Assembly: GCA_012511845.1 (NCBI GenBank)
Contig: JAAZFF010000374.1
Location: 1 to 21,007, forward strand
From: Lentisphaerota bacterium
GTDB taxonomy: Bacteria > Verrucomicrobiota > Kiritimatiellia > RFP12 > UBA3636
Direction of reading: 5' to 3'
DNA: 21,007 nt
The translations under genes and the position numbers were made by a program. Below the pieces are notes generated by a model. That model saw only the letters and a program-made list of their open reading frames with translations, searched no databases and was not told where the DNA came from. This document shows positions 14,434 through 21,007 of this stretch, one piece after another. The stretch's first letter is position 1; every line of letters starts with the position of its first letter.

Positions 14434-15804
14434 CTATTTGGCTTTCTCTCTCATATCTGCTTCAGCCCTGTACTTCCTGAACAGAGGGGCATATACTGCT
14501 GCATCACGAATAGGGCATCCCGTTTTACCGTGATCACGCATTATTTGAGTGCACTTGCTACATGCGATGCAACACTTTGAAGGCTCCATACGTCCTTTTT
14601 CGAATATATCTCTCGGAGCATCCGGATAGGCAAATGCCATGCGCCCCAACCCTATCATGCTGCAACTGCCATCAGCGAGATTTGCCGCAGCTGCGTATGG
14701 CAAAAATTGCCGCAACCAGGAATAACCGCTGCCGATAACAGGAACATCTCCCGCCTTTTGCTGAATAAGGCGTGTAAACTCGAAAAGACGAGCAACGCTT
14801 ATAAGCGGGTGTTCATCAGGCACCGGTATTCCCATGCTCGACGTATCAAAAGGACGTGTTACCTGCGGATAAATATAGTATGGATTTCCTGCTGAATTGC
14901 TTAGAAGTGTAACTCCCGCTTCTATCATCTTGTCTACCAGCAACAGAGGCTCATCCGGAACAAAGTCCATAAAATTTTCTTCACCTGCTCCAAATCCGTA
15001 TGGAAATGGGTGAGCATCAAAAACATTAAAGCGGGATGAAATAATAAAAGAATCGTCATTAACAGCCTGTTTGATTGCCCTGATTATATCAAGGAATAAT
15101 CTTGAACGATTTTCGAAGCTGCCCCCATACTTGCCTTCTCGTGTAAACGATGCAAGCAATTCACTTATAAGATATCGATGAACAGCCTTGACATCAACTC
15201 CGTCGAAGCCGGCTTTCTTCGCTAACAAAGCTGCTTCAACAAATTTTTCTACAAGACTCTCCAGATATTCATCAGTGCATATTGGGTATTCATCAGTTAT
15301 GCCCACTCGTGGATCCAGGATTGGATCATGCTGCGGTATTATCGGGGTCGGCTTATGACCTGCCGGTCTCGAATATCTGCCGGAATGTGTCAGTTGCAGA
15401 ATATGGATTGGTCTATACCCGAAAATATCGCTTGAAGTTTTATTAACCTCCGAAATAAGTTTTTCAAATGCTGTAATATTTTCCTTTACAAGCATCATTT
15501 GCAGCTCGTTTGCTTTGCCTTCAGGCACTACGGCACATGCCTCCCACCAAATTAAGCCGGCCCCACCTGCTGCGTAACGCATATACCTGCGCCTTACCAG
15601 TTCACTTGGAGAACCATCCGGTTCGCTGTCGCAACCTTCCATGGGCAGAATCGTTACGGCATTCGGCGCTTCCAAAGCTCCTATCTTTACTTTGCGCTGA
15701 AGCGGTGACAAATCTTCCTGCAATCTGATTTTCGCTCCCAGCTCTGCAATTCTCGTATTGATATCTTCAAATGTTTTAAAGTTAAATTTTTCGTGATTAG
15801 TCAT
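14434..15804 (-). CDS. Old Yellow Enzyme-family flavin oxidoreductase with C-terminal Fe-S cysteine cluster
   Basis: FMN-binding TIM-barrel enzyme (456 residues) of the class that includes 2,4-dienoyl-CoA reductase; members reduce activated C=C bonds. Motifs are LQLTHSGRYSRP (137-148), GFDGVDVKAVHRYLISELL (199-217), YGGSFENRSRLFLDIIRAI (226-244) and the phosphate-binding end IGLGRMAFAYPDAP (384-397). Cys412-x2-Cys415-x2-Cys418-x11-Cys430 (with an extra Cys411) resembles the [4Fe-4S] ligand set of FadH/BaiCD-type enzymes (CxxCxxxC-x11-C). The C-terminal NAD(P)/FAD domains of those enzymes are missing, so electrons probably come from a separate protein; the neighbouring FAD protein is an obvious guess. 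The HRYL motif replaces the usual HGYL. It starts 8 bp after the methylthiotransferase stop with a weak ribosome-binding site. Substrate unknown. Confidence 0.88.
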   Translation of the reverse strand: MTNHEKFNFKTFEDINTRIAELGAKIRLQEDLSPLQRKVKIGALEAPNAVTILPMEGCDSEPDGSPSELVRRRYMRYAAGGAGLIWWEACAVVPEGKANELQMMLVKENITAFEKLISEVNKTSSDIFGYRPIHILQLTHSGRYSRPAGHKPTPIIPQHDPILDPRVGITDEYPICTDEYLESLVEKFVEAALLAKKAGFDGVDVKAVHRYLISELLASFTREGKYGGSFENRSRLFLDIIRAIKQAVNDDSFIISSRFNVFDAHPFPYGFGAGEENFMDFVPDEPLLLVDKMIEAGVTLLSNSAGNPYYIYPQVTRPFDTSSMGIPVPDEHPLISVARLFEFTRLIQQKAGDVPVIGSGYSWLRQFLPYAAAANLADGSCSMIGLGRMAFAYPDAPRDIFEKGRMEPSKCCIACSKCTQIMRDHGKTGCPIRDAAVYAPLFRKYRAEADMREKAK

Positions 15805-15812
15805 TTTATATC

Positions 15813-17081
15813 TTATATTAAGGAACCTCTTATCTTGCCTTCAAATTCACTGTTTACATTTATTGTTACAAGCTCCCCTATTGTATCATTTTTTAGGTCT
15901 TTGATGTAGGCTTCTATATATTCACTTGTCCAACCGCGTCCTACACCGCTTTCGTCAACGCGTTCAACAAGCACCTCTGCACGTGAACCGACAAAAGATT
16001 TTGCAAAATCGCGCTTTTTACGCTTGCCCATGGCTATCAGCTCCCGTGCGCGTTCACGTCGCACATGTACCGGAACGGAATCCGGCATACTGGCTGCCGG
16101 AGTACCCGGGCGTTCGCTGTAGGGGAAAATATGCAGATTACTGAAAGGATAGCGTTCAATCAGCTTAACAGTTTCATTGAAAGCCGATTCAGTCTCTCCG
16201 GGGAATCCCGTTATAACATCAGCACCCAGACCCAGGCGCGGAATCTTGGAAAGAGCGTACTCGACAGCAGCTGCATAATCCGCTGGCGTATAACGCCTGC
16301 GCATTAATTTTAAAACACCTGCATCGCCGCTTTGCAATGGGTAATGGAGCGTGTGGCAGAGTGCAGACCCTGCCACAGCCATAAGATCAGCTATTTCTCG
16401 CTCGGCAGTACCGGGTTCTATCGAGCTCAAGCGCACACGTGCTATACCTTTAATTCCAATTACCGCTTCAATAAGATCGGTAAACCTTTTTTCACCTTCG
16501 CTCCAGCAGGCTACGTTGACGCCCGTAAGGACAACTTCACGGTATCCCTTGTCGGCAAGTCCTCTTACCTCATATACAATATCATTGAGAGCCCTGCTTG
16601 CAGGTTCACCACGGGCATCAGGCTCTATACTGTATGCACAACGGAAATTACACCCGTCCTGAACTTTTACAGACGCACGTGTAGAAGCAAAACTCGGCAG
16701 ATATGTATTGTCACGATCCGATATAACTCTTGATATGACCTGAAAGATCTCTTCCGGTTTTTTACCGGTCTTTTGAACTATTTCACCATCCTTCTTTATA
16801 ATGGTATCGACTCCCGCATCGAAAAGAATTTCAGTTTCGGCAAGATTGGCTACACATCCCGACATAACAAGGTGTCCAACCCCTTTTCGCTTTGCAGAAC
16901 GTACCAGACGAATCGCCTCTGAATGAGCTGCCGCTGTAATAGTGCAGGAATGGAGTACAAGAATATCACAGGGCGCATTCGGAGCCACCATTTCGTGCCC
17001 TTCATATTCAAGTGCGCCCGACAAGGCACCGGCTTCAGCCCTGTTTAACCGGCAACCCATAACTTTTATTCCAATTTTCAC
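15813..17081 (-). CDS. mtaB: MtaB-like tRNA methylthiotransferase with altered radical-SAM motif
   Basis: Family enzymes insert a methylthio group into modified A37 of tRNA (MtaB: t6A to ms2t6A) using two [4Fe-4S] clusters. From the GTG at 17081 the protein has 422 residues: a UPF0004 domain with the three cluster cysteines Cys10 (GCRLNRAE), Cys46 (HSCTIT) and Cys76 (SGCVA), then the radical-SAM domain and a C-terminal TRAM-like region (about 362-422). The radical-SAM signature reads DGCNFRCAYSIEPDARGEP: Cys144 and Cys148 are there, but the third ligand is Ser151 (AGT, 16629-16631) instead of Cys. Everything else (TGVN, SSIEPG, PLQSGD, DVITGFPGE, IFPYSERPGTPA) looks functional. I chose GTG because AAGGA lies nine bases before it; a TTG at 17105 has no such site. 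The gene begins 13 bp after the pseudopilin stop. Confidence 0.85.
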   Translation of the reverse strand: MKIGIKVMGCRLNRAEAGALSGALEYEGHEMVAPNAPCDILVLHSCTITAAAHSEAIRLVRSAKRKGVGHLVMSGCVANLAETEILFDAGVDTIIKKDGEIVQKTGKKPEEIFQVISRVISDRDNTYLPSFASTRASVKVQDGCNFRCAYSIEPDARGEPASRALNDIVYEVRGLADKGYREVVLTGVNVACWSEGEKRFTDLIEAVIGIKGIARVRLSSIEPGTAEREIADLMAVAGSALCHTLHYPLQSGDAGVLKLMRRRYTPADYAAAVEYALSKIPRLGLGADVITGFPGETESAFNETVKLIERYPFSNLHIFPYSERPGTPAASMPDSVPVHVRRERARELIAMGKRKKRDFAKSFVGSRAEVLVERVDESGVGRGWTSEYIEAYIKDLKNDTIGELVTINVNSEFEGKIRGSLI

Positions 17082-17094
17082 AAAATCAAATCCT

Positions 17095-17979
17095 TCAAAA
17101 TTCAAGCCAATTTAAAATTCTTCCTGTTTCCCGCTCATAAAGACACTGTATTGTAGCAGAAGTCGCACCACCTCGGGCTGTGGCAGTAATTTTGAATAAA
17201 CCGCTTTCGACACAAAATACGGTTGATAATTTTTCTACAATCACTGAGTCAAGAACACCCGACTGCCCCACCCCGCTCCCGCCCAGCAGCATTTTGATTT
17301 CGGAAATATCCAATGACTTGAAAAACTCTCCTTTTCCCCTCGCCCGCTCAAGGTTACGAAACAGTTCACCTGCCATCTTCGCATCACTGCCCAAACTGCC
17401 CGCCAGTGCTGCAAACACTTCACGATCAACAGAATTGATATTAATCTTCTCATCTCCATGAACTCTCAGATATGGCAGAATTTTGACTAATACATCAGGA
17501 CGTTCAACAGGTGCCGCCTTTAATTCCTCCACTGCCGCAAGCACGCGATTGGTGTGTGCTGCCTGGGTTGTGCTCCACCACTCGAGCAAAATGGAGGCTT
17601 CTGCCAGAGCATCTTTTAATTCCATTCTTTCTGTTTCATGCGAAAGACTGTATATCAAATTTGCCAAAACAGCTTTGTCAACATCCGGGAATTTCAGCAG
17701 TGCCCCGGCATCCTCTATCATTACATCAGTATTTTCGATAGTAAATCCGTTAAACCAGCTCTCCCTGACATGATCAACTCCATTAGTATCTGAGTATATT
17801 TCCCATGCTGCCAGTGCGGCAGCCGAACAGGCTTCATGGAACAACTCTCCGCGCAGAGTTAAATCGTTAAGTATTTTTATTCGTGCTCCAAGTATCGCTC
17901 CGATGGAAAGAACTAGGGAAGTGACAATTGCCACAATCACGAGGACGAGCACAATAATTGAACCGTTTCTGCGCGCCAT
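17095..17979 (-). CDS. GspK-like minor pseudopilin (type II secretion)
   Basis: The 294-residue protein starts with a short basic leader, then Gly6-Ser7 and a hydrophobic helix (about 7-30). As in GspK, the mature N-terminus lacks Glu at position 5 (Leu11), and the protein is much larger than other pseudopilins. KININSVDREVFAALAG (178-194) is the helix-hairpin-like signature of the GspK SAM-like domain. In T2SS, GspK caps the pseudopilus tip in complex with GspI and GspJ, which matches the two genes just upstream. Its ATG overlaps the stop of the GspJ-like gene by one base (TAATG). Processing would need the prepilin peptidase encoded at 6973-7863. No secretin, ATPase or major pseudopilin gene is in the window. 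Confidence 0.82.
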   Translation of the reverse strand: MARRNGSIIVLVLVIVAIVTSLVLSIGAILGARIKILNDLTLRGELFHEACSAAALAAWEIYSDTNGVDHVRESWFNGFTIENTDVMIEDAGALLKFPDVDKAVLANLIYSLSHETERMELKDALAEASILLEWWSTTQAAHTNRVLAAVEELKAAPVERPDVLVKILPYLRVHGDEKININSVDREVFAALAGSLGSDAKMAGELFRNLERARGKGEFFKSLDISEIKMLLGGSGVGQSGVLDSVIVEKLSTVFCVESGLFKITATARGGATSATIQCLYERETGRILNWLEF

Positions 17980-18575
17980 TATTGTCTGCCTCCCCTTACT
18001 TCGCTGCCTGCCAGGAGAAAATCTGAACAGAGCAAATTAACATCGAGAACTTCTGTTCCCATTTTAATTCTGACGAGTCCCGGGTATTTTCGATGAACCC
18101 ACTCGTCGTGAAACAGCAGTTCATCTGATTTTGCGCCGGCATTCTGATCTACGTAGCCGCAATAGCTGAAAACAACACCGCTCTCAATGTCGAAGACCTC
18201 CTCTGTTTTGCTGCCATTTTCATGTGTCAGAGTCCTCACCATGCCACCATCTGCGTTAACCTTCCAATTAACATGTGCTGCCTCAACATATTGAGTGTTG
18301 CGTACAGGTGATAATAATCGTGCGAATGTCATTGAGTCTCTTTCGCCTCTAAAAAATATTCCATTCAAAGAGTTTGCTGAACGCAAATCGCTGCATATAC
18401 TTGAAACGAACCTCTCACGTGCCGTTTCCTTTAAACCGATTGTTTGTATGGCGGAGAAGGTGGTCATGCCCACATTAAGCACCACAAGCGAAGAAATTAC
18501 CACAAGTGTCGAAATCGCAGCTGCAATCAGCAATTCTATAAGGGTAAAACCGTGCCTTCGCATTTCAGTTGTCAT
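17979..18575 (-). CDS. GspJ-like prepilin-type protein
   Basis: The 198-residue protein has a textbook type III (prepilin) leader: MTTEMRRHG, then cleavage before Phe10 in GFTLIELLIAAAIS, with Glu14 at mature position +5 followed by a hydrophobic helix to about residue 33. The remaining 160 residues are unremarkable globular sequence. Position between a GspI/H-like and a GspK-like gene, and its size (GspJ is about 200 aa), suggest GspJ. It overlaps the upstream gene by 11 bases and the downstream one by one base. Confidence 0.82.
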   Translation of the reverse strand: MTTEMRRHGFTLIELLIAAAISTLVVISSLVVLNVGMTTFSAIQTIGLKETARERFVSSICSDLRSANSLNGIFFRGERDSMTFARLLSPVRNTQYVEAAHVNWKVNADGGMVRTLTHENGSKTEEVFDIESGVVFSYCGYVDQNAGAKSDELLFHDEWVHRKYPGLVRIKMGTEVLDVNLLCSDFLLAGSEVRGGRQ

Positions 18576-18951
18576 TCTCCTGCCCTGTTAATGGCGGAAA
18601 AAGTGTTACGCTCGTAGTGCAGCAAATACCGCCAGCATCTGAAACAGCAACATTTATCATGTTGGTAGGTGGAGTACCATGCTGTGTTCTTCGTGTAGTG
18701 ACAGCAGTATAGCCTGAAGAAACAGTGCGCAGTTCAGGCACATCAACACCGGCACGTATGTTTGATGCCGCTGACGAAACAGCTATCCTCGAAGTAGTGA
18801 AATTGAGCAATCGAGTTGATGAATCAGATACATTCCGGACAATAATTACAACGAAGCTGAGAGCGGGAATCAACACCGCCGCAGAAACTGTCATTGCAAT
18901 CAGAGTCTCTACAAGCGTATAAGCATCTGGATTTCTAGCGCCACCTTTCAT
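18565..18951 (-). CDS. GspI/GspH-like prepilin-type protein
   Basis: The 128-residue protein has a short leader (MKGGARNPDA), an Ala rather than Gly before the probable cleavage site, and AYTLVETLIAM (10-20) with Glu15 at mature +5, then a hydrophobic helix to about 33. Ala at -1 is tolerated by many prepilin peptidases. The size matches GspI or GspH, and gene order favours GspI. It is the first gene of the minus-strand unit. AAGG lies about ten bases upstream of the ATG. The C-terminal half has two adjacent cysteines (ICCTT) that could form a disulfide with partners; that is a guess. Confidence 0.78.
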   Translation of the reverse strand: MKGGARNPDAYTLVETLIAMTVSAAVLIPALSFVVIIVRNVSDSSTRLLNFTTSRIAVSSAASNIRAGVDVPELRTVSSGYTAVTTRRTQHGTPPTNMINVAVSDAGGICCTTSVTLFPPLTGQENDN

Positions 18952-18975
18952 TTCATTAACACCTTATCTGCTAAA

Positions 18976-19005
18976 AGTTTATCAAAAGATACGTTCTTAA
19001 GTCAA
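18976..19005 (-). promoter_or_regulatory. Predicted promoter of the seven-gene minus-strand unit
   Basis: On the minus strand TTGACT (19000-19005, five of six) and TAAACT (18976-18981) are 18 bases apart, and TGA directly before the -10 gives the extended form. A start near 18969 leaves a short leader of about 18 nt carrying the AAGG site. Confidence 0.5.
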
Positions 19006-19010
19006 TTAAG

Positions 19011-19040
19011 TTGCGGAATTTGCGTAATCTTTGCTAAACT
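19011..19040 (+). promoter_or_regulatory. Predicted promoter of the glycosyltransferase pair
   Basis: TTGCGG (19011-19016) and TAAACT (19035-19040) are 18 bases apart, with TGC before the -10 (extended form). The -10 ends six bases before the ATG at 19047, so transcription would begin at or next to the start codon. The -35 lies only five bases from the divergent minus-strand -35. Confidence 0.4.
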
Positions 19041-19046
19041 GGTGAT

Positions 19047-20171
19047 ATGAAGATATGTATGGATTATCAGCCGGCTGTGGCGCAATGTGCGGGGATTGGA
19101 CGATATACGCGCGTTCTTGCTTCTGAACTTGCAAAAATTATTGATGCGGATGACAAACTGAAGCTTTTTTATTGCGACTTCAAACGCTCTGCCGATATAT
19201 CTCTTCTGCCATCGAGAGCAGAAGTTAAAGCCTTCAGGATGTTGCCCGGTGCAATTATGCAAAAAATGTGGCATTATCTGCGATTCCCTCCTTTTAACAC
19301 TCTTGCAGGAGATGCCGATATATTCCACTTCACAAACTTTACAACTAAACCCGTAACTCGCGGAAGGTCGGTTGTGTCGATTCACGACATGAGTTTTGTA
19401 AGGTTTCCGCAATTTGCCGAGGAACGAAATCTGCGGTATCTGACAAAGGGGATCCGGTATACAGTCAGGGATGCCGATGCGATTATAACTATTTCGGAAT
19501 TCAGCAAATCGGAAATCGAAGAGCTGCTGCCGGAATCTCGTGGCAAGGTCTTCGTGACACACCTTGGCATAAGCAATGACTTTCAGCATTCATCGCAGGA
19601 TGATATAGCTGCAGTACGGGAAGAGCTAGGGTTGCCGCGTCCTTTCATTATGACACTCGGTACAGTTGAACCGCGCAAGAATCTTGAATTCCTTGTTGAT
19701 GTTTTTGAAAGTATCGCAGGTGAAGGGATTGATCTTGTAGTGGCAGGCGCACCCGGTTGGAAGAGCGAGGCCATAATGGAGCGCTTTAAAAAGACTCCTT
19801 TTGCAGAACAACTGCACTATCTGCGATTTGTGCCTGATGGAAAACTGGCTGCCTTGTATTCCGCAGCTTCGATTTTTGTTCTCCCCTCGCATTACGAGGG
19901 ATTCGGATTTACGCCGGTTGAAGCAATGGCATGCGGTACACCGGTTATTACATCAAATTGCGGTTCAATTCCCGAAATTGTGGGCGATGGAGCAAAAGTA
20001 ATAGAAAGCTTCGATGTTGCTGAGTGGAAAAGTGAAATTCTTAATCTGATTTCCGATAATGAACAACGCGAAAAAATGTCAAAACTTGGGCTGAAACGTG
20101 CTGAAAAATTCCGCTGGGATATCACTGCACGAAAAACACTTGAAATTTATAAAAAAGTTCTGGAAAAATGA
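19047..20171 (+). CDS. GT4-family glycosyltransferase
   Basis: The 374-residue GT-B glycosyltransferase likely adds a sugar from a nucleotide donor to a polysaccharide or lipid-linked acceptor at the cytoplasmic membrane face. The N-terminal domain has the acceptor-side loop CAGIGRYTRVLASEL (14-28) and VVSIHDMSFVRFP (109-121). The C-terminal donor domain has TVEPRKNLEFL (206-216, Arg210/Lys211) and the EX7E motif from Glu284 to Glu292 inside SHYEGFGFTPVEAMACGTPV (281-300). Length is normal for GT4. The only ribosome-binding-like bases (GGTG) sit two bases from the ATG, too close to work in the usual way. It overlaps the next glycosyltransferase gene by ATGA. Sugar and acceptor are unknown. 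Confidence 0.92.
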   Translation: MKICMDYQPAVAQCAGIGRYTRVLASELAKIIDADDKLKLFYCDFKRSADISLLPSRAEVKAFRMLPGAIMQKMWHYLRFPPFNTLAGDADIFHFTNFTTKPVTRGRSVVSIHDMSFVRFPQFAEERNLRYLTKGIRYTVRDADAIITISEFSKSEIEELLPESRGKVFVTHLGISNDFQHSSQDDIAAVREELGLPRPFIMTLGTVEPRKNLEFLVDVFESIAGEGIDLVVAGAPGWKSEAIMERFKKTPFAEQLHYLRFVPDGKLAALYSAASIFVLPSHYEGFGFTPVEAMACGTPVITSNCGSIPEIVGDGAKVIESFDVAEWKSEILNLISDNEQREKMSKLGLKRAEKFRWDITARKTLEIYKKVLEK

Positions 20172-21007
20172 AAGTTCTATTTGATGCTCGCTGGATTTAC
20201 GAAAAACCGTCAGGCATAGGTGTATATGCGCAAGAAATGATTCGTCGTCTTCCCGAGTTGCTCGATGACTGGGAATTCGTACTTATTTTTGGCTCTGAAG
20301 GTGTAAAACAGAAATACATGGAGTCTTTGCCGGAAGGACGGAAAAATGTAGAAATAAAAGTAGTTCCCCTTCCTCCCACATCCCTGAAAAGTCAGCTTAG
20401 CATGCCTGGGATTATTAAAGAAATAGAGCCCGACATTTACCATTCTCCCAACTATATTGTGCCGTACATGGCTTTTCCAGCTTCGACACGTACTCAGAAA
20501 ACCAGATGCGTTGTAAACATACACGATGTTATTCCACTCGTTGTAACAGATTACGCTCCTAATTCAAAAACCAGTCGCTTCAAGCTTCTTTACAAATTGT
20601 GCCTGCGTCAAAGCATTAAGAAATCACATGTTATAATTACCGGCAGCAAGGCGTCACAGAGAGATATTTCCGACTCATTGAACCTGCCTGTATTACAGAG
20701 TGAAAAAATAAGCGTTATCCTGGACGGTGCCGAAATTAAATCCGACAGTAAAAAACATGTCCCAATAAAAACTGATGATACAACACCTAGAACACTGCTT
20801 TATGTCGGCAGGATGGATCCGTATAAAAATGTTGCAGGTCTGATAGAGGCTGTATCCATTGCTAAAAACAAACTCCCCTTCCCTGTTAAACTGGTCGTTT
20901 GCGGTTCACTTGACCCCAGATATCCGGAGGCACAGATCGCCGCAGATCAGTTCGGAGTGAAAGACAATGTTGTATTTACAGACTTCGTACCTGCTGAGGA
21001 ATTGGAA
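20168..21007 (+). CDS. GT4-family glycosyltransferase, cut by the window end
   Basis: An open frame of 280 codons runs from the ATG at 20168 to the last base with no stop, so the gene continues beyond the window. The N-terminal half is visible: MKVLFDARWIYEKPSGIG (1-18) and VYAQEMIRRL (19-28), which parallel the start of the gene before it, then VNIHDVIPLVV, the donor-domain entry LLYVGRMDPYKNVAGL and GVKDNVVFTDFVPAEELE at the edge. The EX7E motif should lie just outside. The four-base ATGA overlap with the upstream glycosyltransferase implies coupled translation. The pair looks like the start of a surface-polysaccharide operon. The two are homologous in layout but clearly diverged, so not a recent duplication. 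Confidence 0.9.
   Translation, partial: MKVLFDARWIYEKPSGIGVYAQEMIRRLPELLDDWEFVLIFGSEGVKQKYMESLPEGRKNVEIKVVPLPPTSLKSQLSMPGIIKEIEPDIYHSPNYIVPYMAFPASTRTQKTRCVVNIHDVIPLVVTDYAPNSKTSRFKLLYKLCLRQSIKKSHVIITGSKASQRDISDSLNLPVLQSEKISVILDGAEIKSDSKKHVPIKTDDTTPRTLLYVGRMDPYKNVAGLIEAVSIAKNKLPFPVKLVVCGSLDPRYPEAQIAADQFGVKDNVVFTDFVPAEELE

Noticed and set aside
11677..15804. A bile-acid 7-dehydroxylation (bai) operon
   Set aside because: OYE and SDR types recall BaiCD/BaiH and BaiA, but BaiB, BaiE, BaiF and BaiG are absent and the OYE lacks the C-terminal domains.
20210..20524. Minus-strand frame of 104 codons opposite the second glycosyltransferase
   Set aside because: The plus strand is open for all 280 codons to the window end and carries glycosyltransferase motifs.

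Overview
The window is about 21 kb of bacterial chromosome. I estimate roughly 40-45 % GC in genes by eye. No plasmid, phage or transposase genes are visible. It encodes acetate kinase with phosphate acetyltransferase, a ClpC-type AAA+ unfoldase, a prepilin peptidase, minor pseudopilins of type II secretion (T2SS) type, an AsmA-like protein with an N-terminal membrane anchor, and an MraY-like transferase. Together these suggest a Gram-negative bacterium with a cell wall and outer membrane. The AsmA-like protein, the flavoenzyme types and the patchwork of short intergenic repeats make me think of the PVC superphylum (Lentisphaerota, Kiritimatiellota or relatives). That placement is an inference from recall, not a database result.

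Layout. (1) 164-1731, minus: an exported endonuclease/exonuclease/phosphatase-family protein, translationally coupled to a small GGQ release-factor-like protein. (2) 1868-4134, plus: ackA-pta, overlapping by ATGA. (3) 4362-9762, plus: clpC, prepilin peptidase and an AsmA-like protein. (4) 9765-9841, minus: tRNA-Arg(UCU), only 2 bp from the AsmA stop codon. (5) 9972-11201, plus: an MraY-like transferase. (6) 11202-11676: a GC-rich, gene-free convergent region holding several families of short repeats. (7) 11677-18951, minus: seven tightly packed genes. In transcription order these are three minor pseudopilins (GspI/H-, GspJ- and GspK-like), an MtaB-like methylthiotransferase, an Old-Yellow-Enzyme-type flavin reductase with an Fe-S cysteine cluster, a short-chain dehydrogenase, and a fumarate-reductase-like FAD protein that is frameshifted. 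(8) 19047-21007, plus: two ATGA-coupled GT4-type glycosyltransferases, the second cut by the window end.

How they work together. AckA and Pta interconvert acetyl-CoA and acetate and yield ATP. The prepilin peptidase at 6973-7863 is the natural processing enzyme for the three pseudopilins encoded 10 kb away. The OYE, SDR and FAD-protein genes form a compact redox module that could act in sequence on one unsaturated or hydroxylated organic substrate; the substrate cannot be read from the sequence. The glycosyltransferases probably build a surface polysaccharide.

The points most worth a second look are: a radical-SAM CxxxCxxC motif whose third cysteine codon reads serine; a one-base frameshift at a homopolymer in the FAD protein; the unusual seven-gene minus-strand arrangement; a bacterial protein resembling the human mitochondrial rescue factor MTRFR; the phased hexamer, heptamer and 15-mer repeats at 11219-11639; and back-to-back promoters at 18976-19040, which may give a leaderless glycosyltransferase mRNA. 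I found no CRISPR array and no recognisable defence system.
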